From assembly GCA_020852515.1 (NCBI GenBank), contig JADZAS010000013.1, forward strand, positions 186,001-250,000: a stretch of 64,000 nucleotides of DNA, given 5' to 3'. The first letter of the stretch is position 1. Every line of letters starts with the position of its first letter. The notes under the pieces were generated by a model that did no database searches, had not been told where the DNA came from, and saw only the letters and a program-made list of their open reading frames with translations. The translations under genes and the position numbers were made by a program. Below, piece by piece: positions 9,114 through 17,830 of this stretch. The DNA is from Phycisphaerales bacterium. GTDB lineage: Bacteria > Planctomycetota > Phycisphaerae > Phycisphaerales > UBA5793.

Positions 9114-10511
9114 CTACTCAAACTCATGCACGACAAGTTGGCTGATCTGGCAGTTGTCGGCATCGACGGCCTGGATGAGCACCTCGCCGAGGTTTGCTGC
9201 GTTGCGCGGGATGAATCGCGTGAGCGTGGCGATGCCGTTTGCATTGGCGGTGGCGGTGCCGGCGCGAATCGGGTTCTCAAGTTGGAGTGTGACGCCGTCG
9301 GTATGGTTGCAGCCGGGCACGAGGGTGCCCCCACCGGTCGTGCTGTAGAAGAAGTGAACGCGCGAGCCCGGCGTGCAGCCGGTGGCGCGGATGCCGTTGA
9401 GTGTTCCGGCGGTACCGGGTTGGGGGCCCTGAAGCGTCAGTGTCGGGCGGATGGGTGTGAGCAACACTGCGTGGTAGAGATAGTCACTGCCGCCGATGTG
9501 ATCGCCGTAGGCGACGATCTCGCCGTGGTCGTTGATGTCGGCGACGTTGAGTAGTTGCCGCCAGGTGTGGCCCGGCGGCAGCAGTGTCATCACATTCACC
9601 ATGGGACCGGAGCCTTCGTAAAGAAAGCCGCTGGTGTGTTCGAACCGGCGATCGACATCCAGGAATCCGACGACCTGGCCGGATTCATTGATGGCATAGG
9701 CTTCGGACTGTCCGCCGATGGACGGATTGTGAATGCTGCGGATGACGCGATCCTCCCACAACACGGCATGCCTGAGACTGCTTGAGTGAATGGCGTAGCC
9801 CGCGATGACTCCACCATCATTAATGTCCTCAGCTTCGCTCTGGCTGCCATTGGGTAGGGTTCCCAGATCAACCATTTCACTACTCTCCCATACAAAGGCG
9901 CGCTTCGCCGGCCCTTCATCACGAAAGGAGCCGCCGACGACCTGGTGGGAATTGTTGATTGCCGATGTGGAACTCCCTTGCCGGCCAAGATCCCCCAGAT
10001 CAGTAAATTGGCCGTCAATCCACAAGAAGGCGTGGTATCCTGAATCTGGCAAGTCGGATTGACCGGCAACCTCACCGACATCATTGATCGAATGCCCGAT
10101 GGAATCCTCGCCACTCAAAGTGCCGAGATCGACGACCGTTCCGTCGGCGCGCCACAGCACCGCGTGCTGAACGCCCAAGGCGATGTAGCTGTAGCCTGTC
10201 ACCTCGTCAGAGTCATTGATGTCATTGGCCCTGGTGTCGAACCCTTGAACCAGAGGCTCAAGATACTCCACAACGCCATTGCGCCAGATGAATGATCTGA
10301 CATCGACGTTCGACGCATCGAGCAGGCTCCCGACGATCACACCGTTGTTGTTGATGGCATACGGCGTATTTGCGCCCGCGCCACCGATGTCTCCCATGTC
10401 CACGATCGCGTAGCGCGCGGCCTCCTGGCCGCGCGCTGTGGAGCAGTGACCGGCCACTCCGAGCAACGCAGCGACAAAATGAGCCCATCGACGGGTTGAC
10501 AGATGGATCAT
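9114..10511 (-). CDS. Secreted HAF-repeat protein
   Basis: A 465-residue protein with a signal peptide (MIHLSTRRWAHFVAALLG, ending near STARGQ). The body is a tandem array of beta-rich repeats with the recurrent pattern xAINNxGxVVGxS ... HAFLWxxGxxxDLGTL (for example YAINNNGVIVG, NDINDSDEVTGYS, HSINDVGEVAGQS, SAINNSHQVVGGS). This is the HAF/probable-extracellular-repeat family common in planctomycete and proteobacterial exoproteomes. The C-terminal ~100 residues form a different domain containing two Cys-Gly pairs. The function is unknown, probably cell-surface or secreted. The upstream 216 bp (10512-10727) shows no recognisable signal. Confidence 0.85.
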   Translation of the reverse strand: MIHLSTRRWAHFVAALLGVAGHCSTARGQEAARYAIVDMGDIGGAGANTPYAINNNGVIVGSLLDASNVDVRSFIWRNGVVEYLEPLVQGFDTRANDINDSDEVTGYSYIALGVQHAVLWRADGTVVDLGTLSGEDSIGHSINDVGEVAGQSDLPDSGYHAFLWIDGQFTDLGDLGRQGSSTSAINNSHQVVGGSFRDEGPAKRAFVWESSEMVDLGTLPNGSQSEAEDINDGGVIAGYAIHSSSLRHAVLWEDRVIRSIHNPSIGGQSEAYAINESGQVVGFLDVDRRFEHTSGFLYEGSGPMVNVMTLLPPGHTWRQLLNVADINDHGEIVAYGDHIGGSDYLYHAVLLTPIRPTLTLQGPQPGTAGTLNGIRATGCTPGSRVHFFYSTTGGGTLVPGCNHTDGVTLQLENPIRAGTATANANGIATLTRFIPRNAANLGEVLIQAVDADNCQISQLVVHEFE

Positions 10512-10727
10512 GCCATGCTCCTTCGACGGCGAGGCGATTCATGGGCCTGTCACGCCATGGACAGCCGGCCCCACCCTTCGTACAACCGCGAGCGCAGTGG
10601 CGTTCTTCCAGAAGCACCAGACAATTCAGCCAGAGCCGACGAGAGAATGCGGGCCGCATCAGCGGGCCGCCGGCATCGCATAAAGTCGTCGTCTACGCCA
10701 TGAGCATCCGGCGCGCACGGATCGGGT

Positions 10728-12116
10728 TCAGCCAATCCGCTCCTGCGCGTTCATATGGGGACGCAGCACGGCCGGGATCGTCACGCTCCCATCTTCGTTC
10801 TGGTAGAGTTCGAGGATGGGGATGAGCAGGCGCGGGCTGGCGGCGACGGTGTTATTGAGTGAGTGGCACACGACAGGCTTGCCCGTCTCCGGATCGCGAT
10901 AGCGGATGTTGAGCCGCCGGCACTGGTAGTCGTAGAGGCGCGAAGCGCTGTGCGTCTCGCCGTAGGCTCCACCCGGCACGCCGTCGGCGTCCTCTTCGCC
11001 CCGGCTGGGCATCCACGTCTCGATGTCCACCATGTCGGCGTTCTTCACGCCTAGATCGCCCGTGCAGCACTGCAGCAGCCGATAGGGCAGTTCGAGGCGC
11101 TGGAGCAGCGACTCGACGAAGCCGATCATTCGCTGGTGCCACTGCCGGCTTTCCTGCTCGTCCGCCCGGCAGATGACGACCTGCTCGACCTTGTCGAACT
11201 GGTGAATGCGATACAGCCCGGTCGTGTCTTTGCCCGCAGCGCCGGCTTCGCGGCGAAAGCACGTCGACACCGTCGTGTAGCGCAGCGGCAGCTGCTCGAA
11301 GTCGAGAATCTCCTCCTGGTGGTAGCCCATGAGCCCGACCTCGCCGGTGCCAGTGAGATAGATGTCGTGCCCGCCGCCGCGCTCGCTCTCGCGAATCTCA
11401 TACGCCTGGTCGCGGCCGCTGGGGAAGAACCCGGTGCCGACCATCACCTGTTCGCGCACGATGACGGGCACGCTCAGCGCCGTGAAGCCGTGCTCGTTGG
11501 TCATCATGTCAAACGCATAGCGGAGCACGGCGTTGTGCAGGCGCATCCCGTCGCCGGTGAGCACGTAACTGCGCGACCCGGCCATCTTGACGCCGCGCTC
11601 GAATTCGAACAGCCCGAGCCGCTGGCCGATTTCGACGTGCGGGCGCGGCTGGAAGCCCTTGTTTTGCGCGAAGGACTCGTTCGTGTCGAACCAGGGGCAG
11701 TTCCAGCGGCGGATCTCGACGTTGTCGCTCGCATCGCGCCCGACGGGCACATCGGCATCGGCCGGCTGGGGTATGCGCAGCCAGATGTCGCGGCGCTGGG
11801 CCTCGAGCGCGCTCACCGCGCTGGAGAGTTCGGCCTCGCGCGTCTTGATCTCGGTCGGGCGGGCCTGCAGCCGCTGCATCTCCTGCTGCAGCGCGGGCTT
11901 TTCCGAATCAGGCGCCTTCTTGAGCCGGCCGGCCAGGGCGCCGATCTCTTTGCCGATGCGGTTCTTTTCAGCGGTCAGGTTCTGCAGTTCGGTCTGCGCT
12001 TCGCGCAGTTCGGTATCCAGGCGCAGCAGTTCGTCAATGTCAACGCTGACGCCCTTGTCGGCCGCAGCCTTGCGGAAGCGATCGGGATCATCGCGCAATT
12101 GCTTGAGGTCAATCAT
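10728..12116 (-). CDS. serS: Seryl-tRNA synthetase
   Basis: A 462-residue class II aminoacyl-tRNA synthetase that charges tRNA-Ser in the cytoplasm. The N-terminal ~115 residues are the long antiparallel coiled-coil arm (MIDLKQLRDDPDRFRKAAADKG, then Glu/Lys/Gln-rich helices). Motif 2 is FRREAGAAGKDTTGLYRIHQ. Motif 3 is LNNTVAASPRLLIPILE, the Thermus-type LNNT...PR form rather than the E. coli LNGSG...GR form. Length and domain order are normal. It reads away from nadK's 3' end, with 43 bp between them. Confidence 0.96.
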   Translation of the reverse strand: MIDLKQLRDDPDRFRKAAADKGVSVDIDELLRLDTELREAQTELQNLTAEKNRIGKEIGALAGRLKKAPDSEKPALQQEMQRLQARPTEIKTREAELSSAVSALEAQRRDIWLRIPQPADADVPVGRDASDNVEIRRWNCPWFDTNESFAQNKGFQPRPHVEIGQRLGLFEFERGVKMAGSRSYVLTGDGMRLHNAVLRYAFDMMTNEHGFTALSVPVIVREQVMVGTGFFPSGRDQAYEIRESERGGGHDIYLTGTGEVGLMGYHQEEILDFEQLPLRYTTVSTCFRREAGAAGKDTTGLYRIHQFDKVEQVVICRADEQESRQWHQRMIGFVESLLQRLELPYRLLQCCTGDLGVKNADMVDIETWMPSRGEEDADGVPGGAYGETHSASRLYDYQCRRLNIRYRDPETGKPVVCHSLNNTVAASPRLLIPILELYQNEDGSVTIPAVLRPHMNAQERIG

Positions 12117-12159
12117 GGCGGGCGCATGGTAGCGGCCTGTCGCGAAGCGGCCAGATGCG

Positions 12160-13029
12160 CTACTTCGACGTCGGCGGGGCGGCCCAGTGCATCTTGGTCG
12201 TCAGCGTGCGCCAGTAGTTGTTGCCCGGGTTGGCCACGAAACTGACCCGCCTTGCGTACTGGCGGATCGACACGCGGTCCCCGGCGCGAAGCGCGGCGAA
12301 CACCTGCCCGTCGATGACCATCGTCGTGCCCGGGTTGGCCCGCTCGACGCTCACGATCAGCGAAGTCGTCGGCGAAATGATGATCGGCCGAAACGCGAGG
12401 CTATGGGCCGCGATGGGCGTGATGGCAAAGCAGTCGAGGCGCGGCTCGATGATCGAGCCACCCGATGACACGCTGTAGGCAGTCGAACCGATCGGGGTGG
12501 AGATGATCAGCCCGTCGCCGTGCACCGAAGGCGTCGGCTCGCCGTCGAGCGTCAGGAAGAGTTCGATCATGCGAAACGGCGGTCCGGAAGTGATGACGCA
12601 GTCGTTCAGCGCGAGGTGGCGCTCGCGCGCGGCGGCGATGTCGCTGACGTCCGCGCCCTCCGGAAAGACGTGCACTTCGATGAGCATGTGCGAGTGCACC
12701 GCGAGTTCGACACCATCATCGAATATGTCGTGCGAGGCGGTGAAGAGGTCGGTCATGTGAAACTCGGCGAGGAAACCGAGCCGGCCGAGGTTTACGCCCA
12801 GCAGCGGGATGTCGAAGTTGACAAACCGCCGCGCCTGGCTGAGCAGCGTGCCATCGCCGCCGAGCACCACGGCGAGGTCCACGCCGGCAGTGGGCGGCTG
12901 CTCGCGCGACATCGCTTCGAACTCGGCCACGATGACAGCGCGCTGGGCGAGCCACTGGCGGAATTCGGGCAATACCGCCCGGATCTCGGGGCGGTCAAGA
13001 TTGGAAACGAGAAGCACGCGCCTGGGCAT
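12160..13029 (-). CDS. nadK: NAD kinase
   Basis: A 289-residue protein that phosphorylates NAD to NADP. Diagnostic motifs are VVLGGDGTLLSQARR (GGDG loop, about residues 56-70), NLGRLGFLAEF (second diacylglycerol-kinase-fold motif) and GDGLIISTPIGSTAYSVSSGG (the conserved TPxGSTAY substrate loop). The length matches bacterial NadK. It lies directly upstream of serS on the same strand and diverges from queE across about 100 bp. Confidence 0.95.
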   Translation of the reverse strand: MPRRVLLVSNLDRPEIRAVLPEFRQWLAQRAVIVAEFEAMSREQPPTAGVDLAVVLGGDGTLLSQARRFVNFDIPLLGVNLGRLGFLAEFHMTDLFTASHDIFDDGVELAVHSHMLIEVHVFPEGADVSDIAAARERHLALNDCVITSGPPFRMIELFLTLDGEPTPSVHGDGLIISTPIGSTAYSVSSGGSIIEPRLDCFAITPIAAHSLAFRPIIISPTTSLIVSVERANPGTTMVIDGQVFAALRAGDRVSIRQYARRVSFVANPGNNYWRTLTTKMHWAAPPTSK

Positions 13030-13132
13030 GGCGAGAGAGTATATCGCCGACCGCCCCGCGCTGCGGGCGCAGCGACGCCCCTACCCTTTTGGCTGCACCG
13101 CTCGAAAGCATGACGGCAACGGACCAACCCAC

Positions 13133-13816
13133 GTGACCGATACCCTTCGCATCAACGAGATCTTCCACTCGATTCAGGGTGAGTCGTCGTGGATCGGGCT
13201 GCCTTGCGTATTCGTGCGGCTCACGGGCTGCCACCTGCGCTGCACCTACTGCGACACCGAGTACGCCTTTCACGAGGGGCAGCGGCGGTCGATCGACTCG
13301 GTGGTCGAGGAAGTTCTGCACCATCCCGCCCCGCTCGTCGAGATCACCGGCGGCGAACCGCTGTTGCAGGAGGGCGTGCACGATCTGCTGAAGCGCCTCT
13401 GCGACGCCGGCCGCACGGTGCTCGTCGAGACCAGCGGCGCGTGCGACATCTCGGCGTGCGATCCGCGCGTTATCCGCATCCTCGATTTCAAGACGCCCGG
13501 CAGCGGCGAGGAGGCTCGCAACCTGTGGAGCAATGTCGATCATCTCACGGGGCGCGATGAAGTGAAGTTTGTCATCACCGACCGCGCCGACTACGAGTGG
13601 TCGCGCGAGATGGTGCGCGAGCACCGGCTGCTCGATCGGGCCGGCTGCGTCCTCTTCGCCGCGGTGTTCGAGCAGCCGCGCGGGCTCGAGATCGCCGGCT
13701 GCCCCTCGCTGCCGTTGGCAGACCTGGCGCGCTGGATCATCGAGGACGGTTTGCAGGTGCGCCTGCAAACGCAACTGCACAAGATCATCTGGGACCCGCA
13801 GACGCGCGGCGTGTGA
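13133..13816 (+). CDS. queE: 7-carboxy-7-deazaguanine synthase (radical SAM)
   Basis: A 227-residue protein. I chose the GTG at 13133 because the frame upstream of it overlaps nadK antisense and carries no family sequence, while VTDTLRINEIFHSIQGE is the standard QueE N-terminus. The radical-SAM cluster motif is CHLRCTYC (Cx3Cx2C), followed by DTEYAF, and the SAM-binding motif is EITGGEPLLQ. It converts carboxytetrahydropterin to CDG, the ring-contraction step of queuosine/7-deazaguanine synthesis. The other que genes are not in the window. The gene ends 12 bp before the convergent lipoprotein gene. Confidence 0.93.
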   Translation: MTDTLRINEIFHSIQGESSWIGLPCVFVRLTGCHLRCTYCDTEYAFHEGQRRSIDSVVEEVLHHPAPLVEITGGEPLLQEGVHDLLKRLCDAGRTVLVETSGACDISACDPRVIRILDFKTPGSGEEARNLWSNVDHLTGRDEVKFVITDRADYEWSREMVREHRLLDRAGCVLFAAVFEQPRGLEIAGCPSLPLADLARWIIEDGLQVRLQTQLHKIIWDPQTRGV

Positions 13817-13828
13817 TCCGCTGGAACC

Positions 13829-15100
13829 CTACTTCTGCAGAGCCACATCCCCGCCGGCGACGATCGAGAACGCGACCACCGACTCGGCCTGGTTCTGGCT
13901 CTGCTCGTCAATGATGCGCACCTTCAGGCGATAGCGGCCCATCGTGAGATTCGAGGGCAGCTGGATCTGCCGGGGCAGGAAGAAGTCATGGCGCACCTTG
14001 CCGCAGATGTCCTCAGCCGGAGCGGCAGGCCAGGCGTAGACCATCTGCCCGTCGCGCTCGGTGTAGAGTTCGAGTTCATGGCGTACGCGCGTGACGTACT
14101 TACCGTCGCCGCCGGGCACCGATTTGAACCCTTCAATCTCGACGTAGGTGAGCAGCGGCGTCGGCCGCATCGCCGGGAACTTGTACGACTCCACCTCGTC
14201 ATAGAGGCCGAAGTTGACGATGCGGCTGCACAGCCGGAAGTCAGCAATGCGCAACTGACCGGCCGCGTTGAGCGTGCCCGCGACCTCCTGCGTCTGTTTC
14301 AGCAGCGCATCAACGCCCGCGCCGGAAGAGAACGACTCGCCCGCCTTCGCAAAAAAATCCTGGTACGCACTGAGCACCTCGCGCTCGCGATCGGTCAGGT
14401 CGTGGATGGTCTGCGGGTCGGTGCGCCGCTGGCCGTCGAGCATCAGCAAAGCCGCGGCCACGAGATGCTCGCGCAGTGGCGAACTCGAATCCGCCGCCTG
14501 CATGGCCAATTGACTCTTGAGCGGCGGGATCAGATCCGCCAGTTTCAAAACGGGCGGGGCGCTCTGGGCCTGCGAATCCGCCCGCTGTTCAACACTGGCA
14601 AACGAAGCAGTGGGATTCGGTGACGGGGGGCCGATGAGGCGTAACGACTCGGACGACGCCTGCGGGCCCTCGTACACCGGCGGATCTTCGCGGGGCGGCG
14701 GCTGCACCGCGTGCCACATCACCGGCGGGCGCGCTGAAGTTGCGATTTCCGATTGCTCGTCGCGAAGGCGCTGGGCTTCCTCGTTGGCCCGGAGCCGCGC
14801 TCCGTTCTGGAGCTTCATGCGCTCCCAGCTGTCCAGCGGCATGAGCGGTGCGGCGACCAGCTCCTCGCCGCCCACCTGCCCGCCAGCCTGAGAAGGGGTC
14901 TCGAAATCCGAAGCGGGAGGCGCTTCGCGCGCACCCAATGGCGGCAGCGCCTGGGAGGCGTCGTAGCGCATGGGTCCGGCGGACTGATTCGCAGGACCCG
15001 TGCAGGACCCGATCGCCACGATTCCGGCGACAAGACACGCCGCGCAGCCAATGCCGGCAAAGCCGGAATGCAGATTGAAAGGAAGGAACTTGCGGTTCAT
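13829..15100 (-). CDS. Predicted lipoprotein of unknown function
   Basis: A 423-residue protein with a hydrophobic N-terminal segment ending in a lipobox-like VAIGSC at about residues 28-33, so it is probably a lipid-anchored periplasmic or outer-membrane protein. Residues ~35-190 are Pro/Ala/Ser-rich, low complexity and probably disordered. A helical middle follows, and then a C-terminal beta-rich region (YVTRVRHELELYTERDGQ, LTMGRYRLKVRIIDEQ) that resembles planctomycete lipoproteins of unknown role. No catalytic motif is seen. holA lies just upstream on the same strand, 65 bp away. Confidence 0.75.
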   Translation of the reverse strand: MNRKFLPFNLHSGFAGIGCAACLVAGIVAIGSCTGPANQSAGPMRYDASQALPPLGAREAPPASDFETPSQAGGQVGGEELVAAPLMPLDSWERMKLQNGARLRANEEAQRLRDEQSEIATSARPPVMWHAVQPPPREDPPVYEGPQASSESLRLIGPPSPNPTASFASVEQRADSQAQSAPPVLKLADLIPPLKSQLAMQAADSSSPLREHLVAAALLMLDGQRRTDPQTIHDLTDREREVLSAYQDFFAKAGESFSSGAGVDALLKQTQEVAGTLNAAGQLRIADFRLCSRIVNFGLYDEVESYKFPAMRPTPLLTYVEIEGFKSVPGGDGKYVTRVRHELELYTERDGQMVYAWPAAPAEDICGKVRHDFFLPRQIQLPSNLTMGRYRLKVRIIDEQSQNQAESVVAFSIVAGGDVALQK

Positions 15101-15165
15101 CGACTCAGCCTCCTGCTGTCAAGCGGCCATCCTGGCCGGTGTCGAAGTACGGATTGCTCAGAGCT

Positions 15166-16203
15166 TCATCGTCCGCCCGAGCCGAGGACCGACAGAAATC
15201 GCACCGCCAGTTGTTCGACGGCTCGCTCGGAAGTGCCAAGGCTCTGCCTGGGCCGGTGCACCGCCCGCAGGCATTCGCGCATGAGTTCGGCCAGGTCTGT
15301 CGCCGTGCACCGCCTGGCGGCCGACAGAAGCGCACTGACGGACGGCCCCCACAGCCGAAGCTGGCTGCACACGACCCGTTCGTTCTGACCCGCGTCGAAG
15401 AGCCGGCGAGCCGCGTAGATCTTGCGCGAGAGGTCGGTCATGGCGTAGAAAATGGGTACGGGATCGAGCCGGCTGATGGTCATGAGTTCGATGACCTTGC
15501 CCAGCGCCGTGGCCCCGTCGCCGGTGAGCAGCGCGTTCTGCACTTCCCACGCCTTCTCCTCGCGCGAGAGTTGAATCTGCTCGGTCACGAGATCGACGTC
15601 GATGACCCCGCCCGCAGTCTCGGTCATGAGCGACAGCCGCGCCAGTTCGGTATCGAGGCGCGACAGGCTGGCGCCGATGCGCTCGACAAGCAGCCCGGCC
15701 GCCCGCGGATCGATCGTGCAGCCGTAGCGCTTGGCGCAGCGCTGGATGCAGAAGGAGATGGCCATGGGCGGCTCGAGCGGCTCGCACTTGACTACGCGGC
15801 CGACGCTTTCGACCATCTTGTCGAGTTTGCCGGGATTCCACGCCCCAGCGCGGAGCACAAGGGTGACCGACTCCACAGGCGATTCGGTGTAGTGCTCGAT
15901 GCTGCGGCGGTTTTCGCCTCGCTTAAGGAACTCATCCGCCTCATCGACGACGATGATCTTGTACTGCTGCATCAGGCCGAGGCTGCGCGCCTCGTCGAGG
16001 ACGTCGGCTGCGGCGGCGCTGCCGCCGTCGAAGTGGAGCACATCCACCTCGCCCCGCTGGGTCTCGATCGCCTCGCGCAGCGTCCGCAGGTGCTCGGTGC
16101 GGAGGTAGTTCTCCGGCCCGTGGAGAATGACCACCCGCGCCGAATCGTCCAGAGGCCGGCCGGCCGCACCGCCCTTTGATTTGGTTGCTCCGCGCTTGGC
16201 CAT
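15166..16203 (-). CDS. holA: DNA polymerase III delta subunit
   Basis: About 345 residues from the ATG at 16203 (MAKRGATKSKGG). An in-frame upstream start at 16251 adds 16 atypical residues. The family pattern is clear: ARVVILHGPENYLRTEHLRTLR at the N-terminus (AAA+ fold without a functional P-loop), KIIVVDEADEF, NPGKLDKMVE, and the C-terminal collar with AWEVQNALLTGD. The delta subunit opens the beta sliding clamp within the clamp-loader complex. The length is typical for HolA. The gene diverges from the anSME gene across ~160 bp. Confidence 0.88.
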   Translation of the reverse strand: MAKRGATKSKGGAAGRPLDDSARVVILHGPENYLRTEHLRTLREAIETQRGEVDVLHFDGGSAAAADVLDEARSLGLMQQYKIIVVDEADEFLKRGENRRSIEHYTESPVESVTLVLRAGAWNPGKLDKMVESVGRVVKCEPLEPPMAISFCIQRCAKRYGCTIDPRAAGLLVERIGASLSRLDTELARLSLMTETAGGVIDVDLVTEQIQLSREEKAWEVQNALLTGDGATALGKVIELMTISRLDPVPIFYAMTDLSRKIYAARRLFDAGQNERVVCSQLRLWGPSVSALLSAARRCTATDLAELMRECLRAVHRPRQSLGTSERAVEQLAVRFLSVLGSGGR

Positions 16204-16366
16204 GCAAGTGGTGTCATAGTGGCCTGCGAGCCGGCGGGCAAGCGCGGCCATTCATCCCGAGCGGCGGTCCCGCTCTTGGAGGACGCCGTGGAGCAATCGG
16301 GGCGAAATTCCCCCTCCGCCAGCCGGGAGCTTCCCCTAGGCTGTATGTCCAGCCGAGGGCCATTGG

Positions 16367-17626
16367 ATGCAGGAGCCTCCCGCCTTCCATCTGCCGCAGA
16401 CCTCCGTGGGCAGCCACTGCTTCCACGCGATGGTCAAGCCCGTGGGCGCGGCGTGCAATCTGAACTGCCAGTACTGCTACTACCTGCACAAGGCGGATCT
16501 GCTCCATCAGCCGCGTCTGCCGCGCATGGATGACAACACCCTTGAGCAGCACATCCGCCAGTACATCGAAGCCCAAAACGGCGAAGAAGTGATCTTCTCC
16601 TGGCAGGGCGGCGAGCCGACGCTTCTGGGCCTCGACTTCTTCCGCCGCGTCGTGCAATTGCAGGATCAGTACCGCAAGCCATTCCAGCGGATCGAAAACG
16701 ACCTGCAGACGAACGGCACCCTGCTCGACGAACAGTGGGCCGCCTTCCTGAGCGAGCATCGCTTCATGGTGGGTCTCAGCGTTGATGGTCCGGCGGAGTT
16801 GCACGACCGCTACCGCGTCTCGCGCGGCGGGCAAGGCACGCACGCACGCGTCATGGTCGCTGCGAAGCTGCTTAAGGCCCACGACGTCATGTTCAGCACG
16901 CTCTGCGTGGTGAATCGCTGCAACTCGCGCCAGGCACGCGCCGTCTACCGCTTCCTGAGTCGGGAAGTCGGCGGTAGGGTGATCCAGTTCATCCCCTGCA
17001 TCGAGCCGCGCGACTTCCGCAACGCCGCTCCGGCTCAATGGGACCCATCCGAACTGCCGGTGGTGGGCACGCGGCGCGCCGCCCCCGCAGCCGCGGATTC
17101 GATCGTCACGGAGTGGTCGGTCGATCCGGTCGACTGGGGCAATTTCCTCTGCGACGTCTGGGACATCTGGTTCAAACACGACTACGGCCGCGTTTACGTC
17201 GACCTCTTCGAGACGGCGGTGGCGCAGCGCCTCGGCCTCCCCGCTCAAAAGTGCACCACCGCGGAGTTCTGCGGCAAGGCGATGGCGATCGAGCACAACG
17301 GCGACGCGTACTGCTGCGATCACTTCGTCTATCCCGAGTTCAGAATGGGGAACATCCACACGACCCACTGGGGAGACATGGCCTACAGCGAGCGCCAGCA
17401 GCAGTTCGGCTACGCCAAGCGCGATACGCTGCCGCGCTACTGCCGCGAGTGCCCGCACCTCCCGCTGTGCTGGGGCGAATGCCCGAAGAACCGCTTCGTC
17501 CGCACGCCGCAGGGCGAGGCTGGGCTCAACTACCTTTGCCCGGGACTCAAGCGGTTCTACGGCCACATCCGGCGCGATCTCGATGAGATCATCCGCCGGA
17601 TTCGAAGCGAACAGTTCACGCGCTGA
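16367..17626 (+). CDS. Anaerobic sulfatase-maturating enzyme (radical SAM/SPASM)
   Basis: A 419-residue protein. The N-terminal radical-SAM cluster is CNLNCQYC at about residues 30-37, followed by YYLHKADL. Next come SWQGGEPTLLG (SAM-binding GGEP), NDLQTNGTLLD and GLSVDGPAELHDRYR. The C-terminal SPASM-type Cys set (CTTAEFCGKAMAIEHNG, YCCDHFV, YCRECPHLPLCWGECPKN, YLCPG) is complete. These enzymes oxidise a Cys or Ser in exported sulfatases to formylglycine without oxygen. The Cys-type sulfatase at 6833-8857 is a plausible client. The gene ends 12 bp from the convergent feo operon. Confidence 0.92.
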   Translation: MQEPPAFHLPQTSVGSHCFHAMVKPVGAACNLNCQYCYYLHKADLLHQPRLPRMDDNTLEQHIRQYIEAQNGEEVIFSWQGGEPTLLGLDFFRRVVQLQDQYRKPFQRIENDLQTNGTLLDEQWAAFLSEHRFMVGLSVDGPAELHDRYRVSRGGQGTHARVMVAAKLLKAHDVMFSTLCVVNRCNSRQARAVYRFLSREVGGRVIQFIPCIEPRDFRNAAPAQWDPSELPVVGTRRAAPAAADSIVTEWSVDPVDWGNFLCDVWDIWFKHDYGRVYVDLFETAVAQRLGLPAQKCTTAEFCGKAMAIEHNGDAYCCDHFVYPEFRMGNIHTTHWGDMAYSERQQQFGYAKRDTLPRYCRECPHLPLCWGECPKNRFVRTPQGEAGLNYLCPGLKRFYGHIRRDLDEIIRRIRSEQFTR

Positions 17627-17638
17627 GCAGAGCGCGCC

Positions 17639-17830
17639 TCAAACGCGCTTGCCTTCGACCGTCAGCCCCGTGGTGCGGCGGCGCGTGGAGGTTGCGGCGC
17701 CGTCGGCGCAGTTCGGGCAGCCGGAGTTGCCCGGCCGGCCGAGCAGCGGCCGAACAATGAGCCAGATCCCGCCCAGCGCCGCGGCCGTCACGACGTAGAA
17801 CTGCCAGTCCCCCAGCGGCAGGCCGTCCAT
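17639..17830 (-). CDS. Small FeoB-associated Cys-containing membrane protein
   Basis: A 63-residue protein whose ATG overlaps the feoB stop (TGATG). It has one transmembrane helix (WQFYVVTAAALGGIWLIV), a short basic loop and a GCPNC motif, the layout of the FeoB-associated Cys-rich family. Its likely role is as an accessory to ferrous iron uptake through FeoB. The frame extends upstream into feoB, but those codons are shadow sequence. The C-terminal tail is Arg/Thr-rich. Confidence 0.75.
   Translation of the reverse strand: MDGLPLGDWQFYVVTAAALGGIWLIVRPLLGRPGNSGCPNCADGAATSTRRRTTGLTVEGKRV

Noticed and set aside
10728-12116. SerRS motif 3 lacking GxGxxR
   Set aside because: LNNT...PR is the normal Thermus-type variant, so not unusual.
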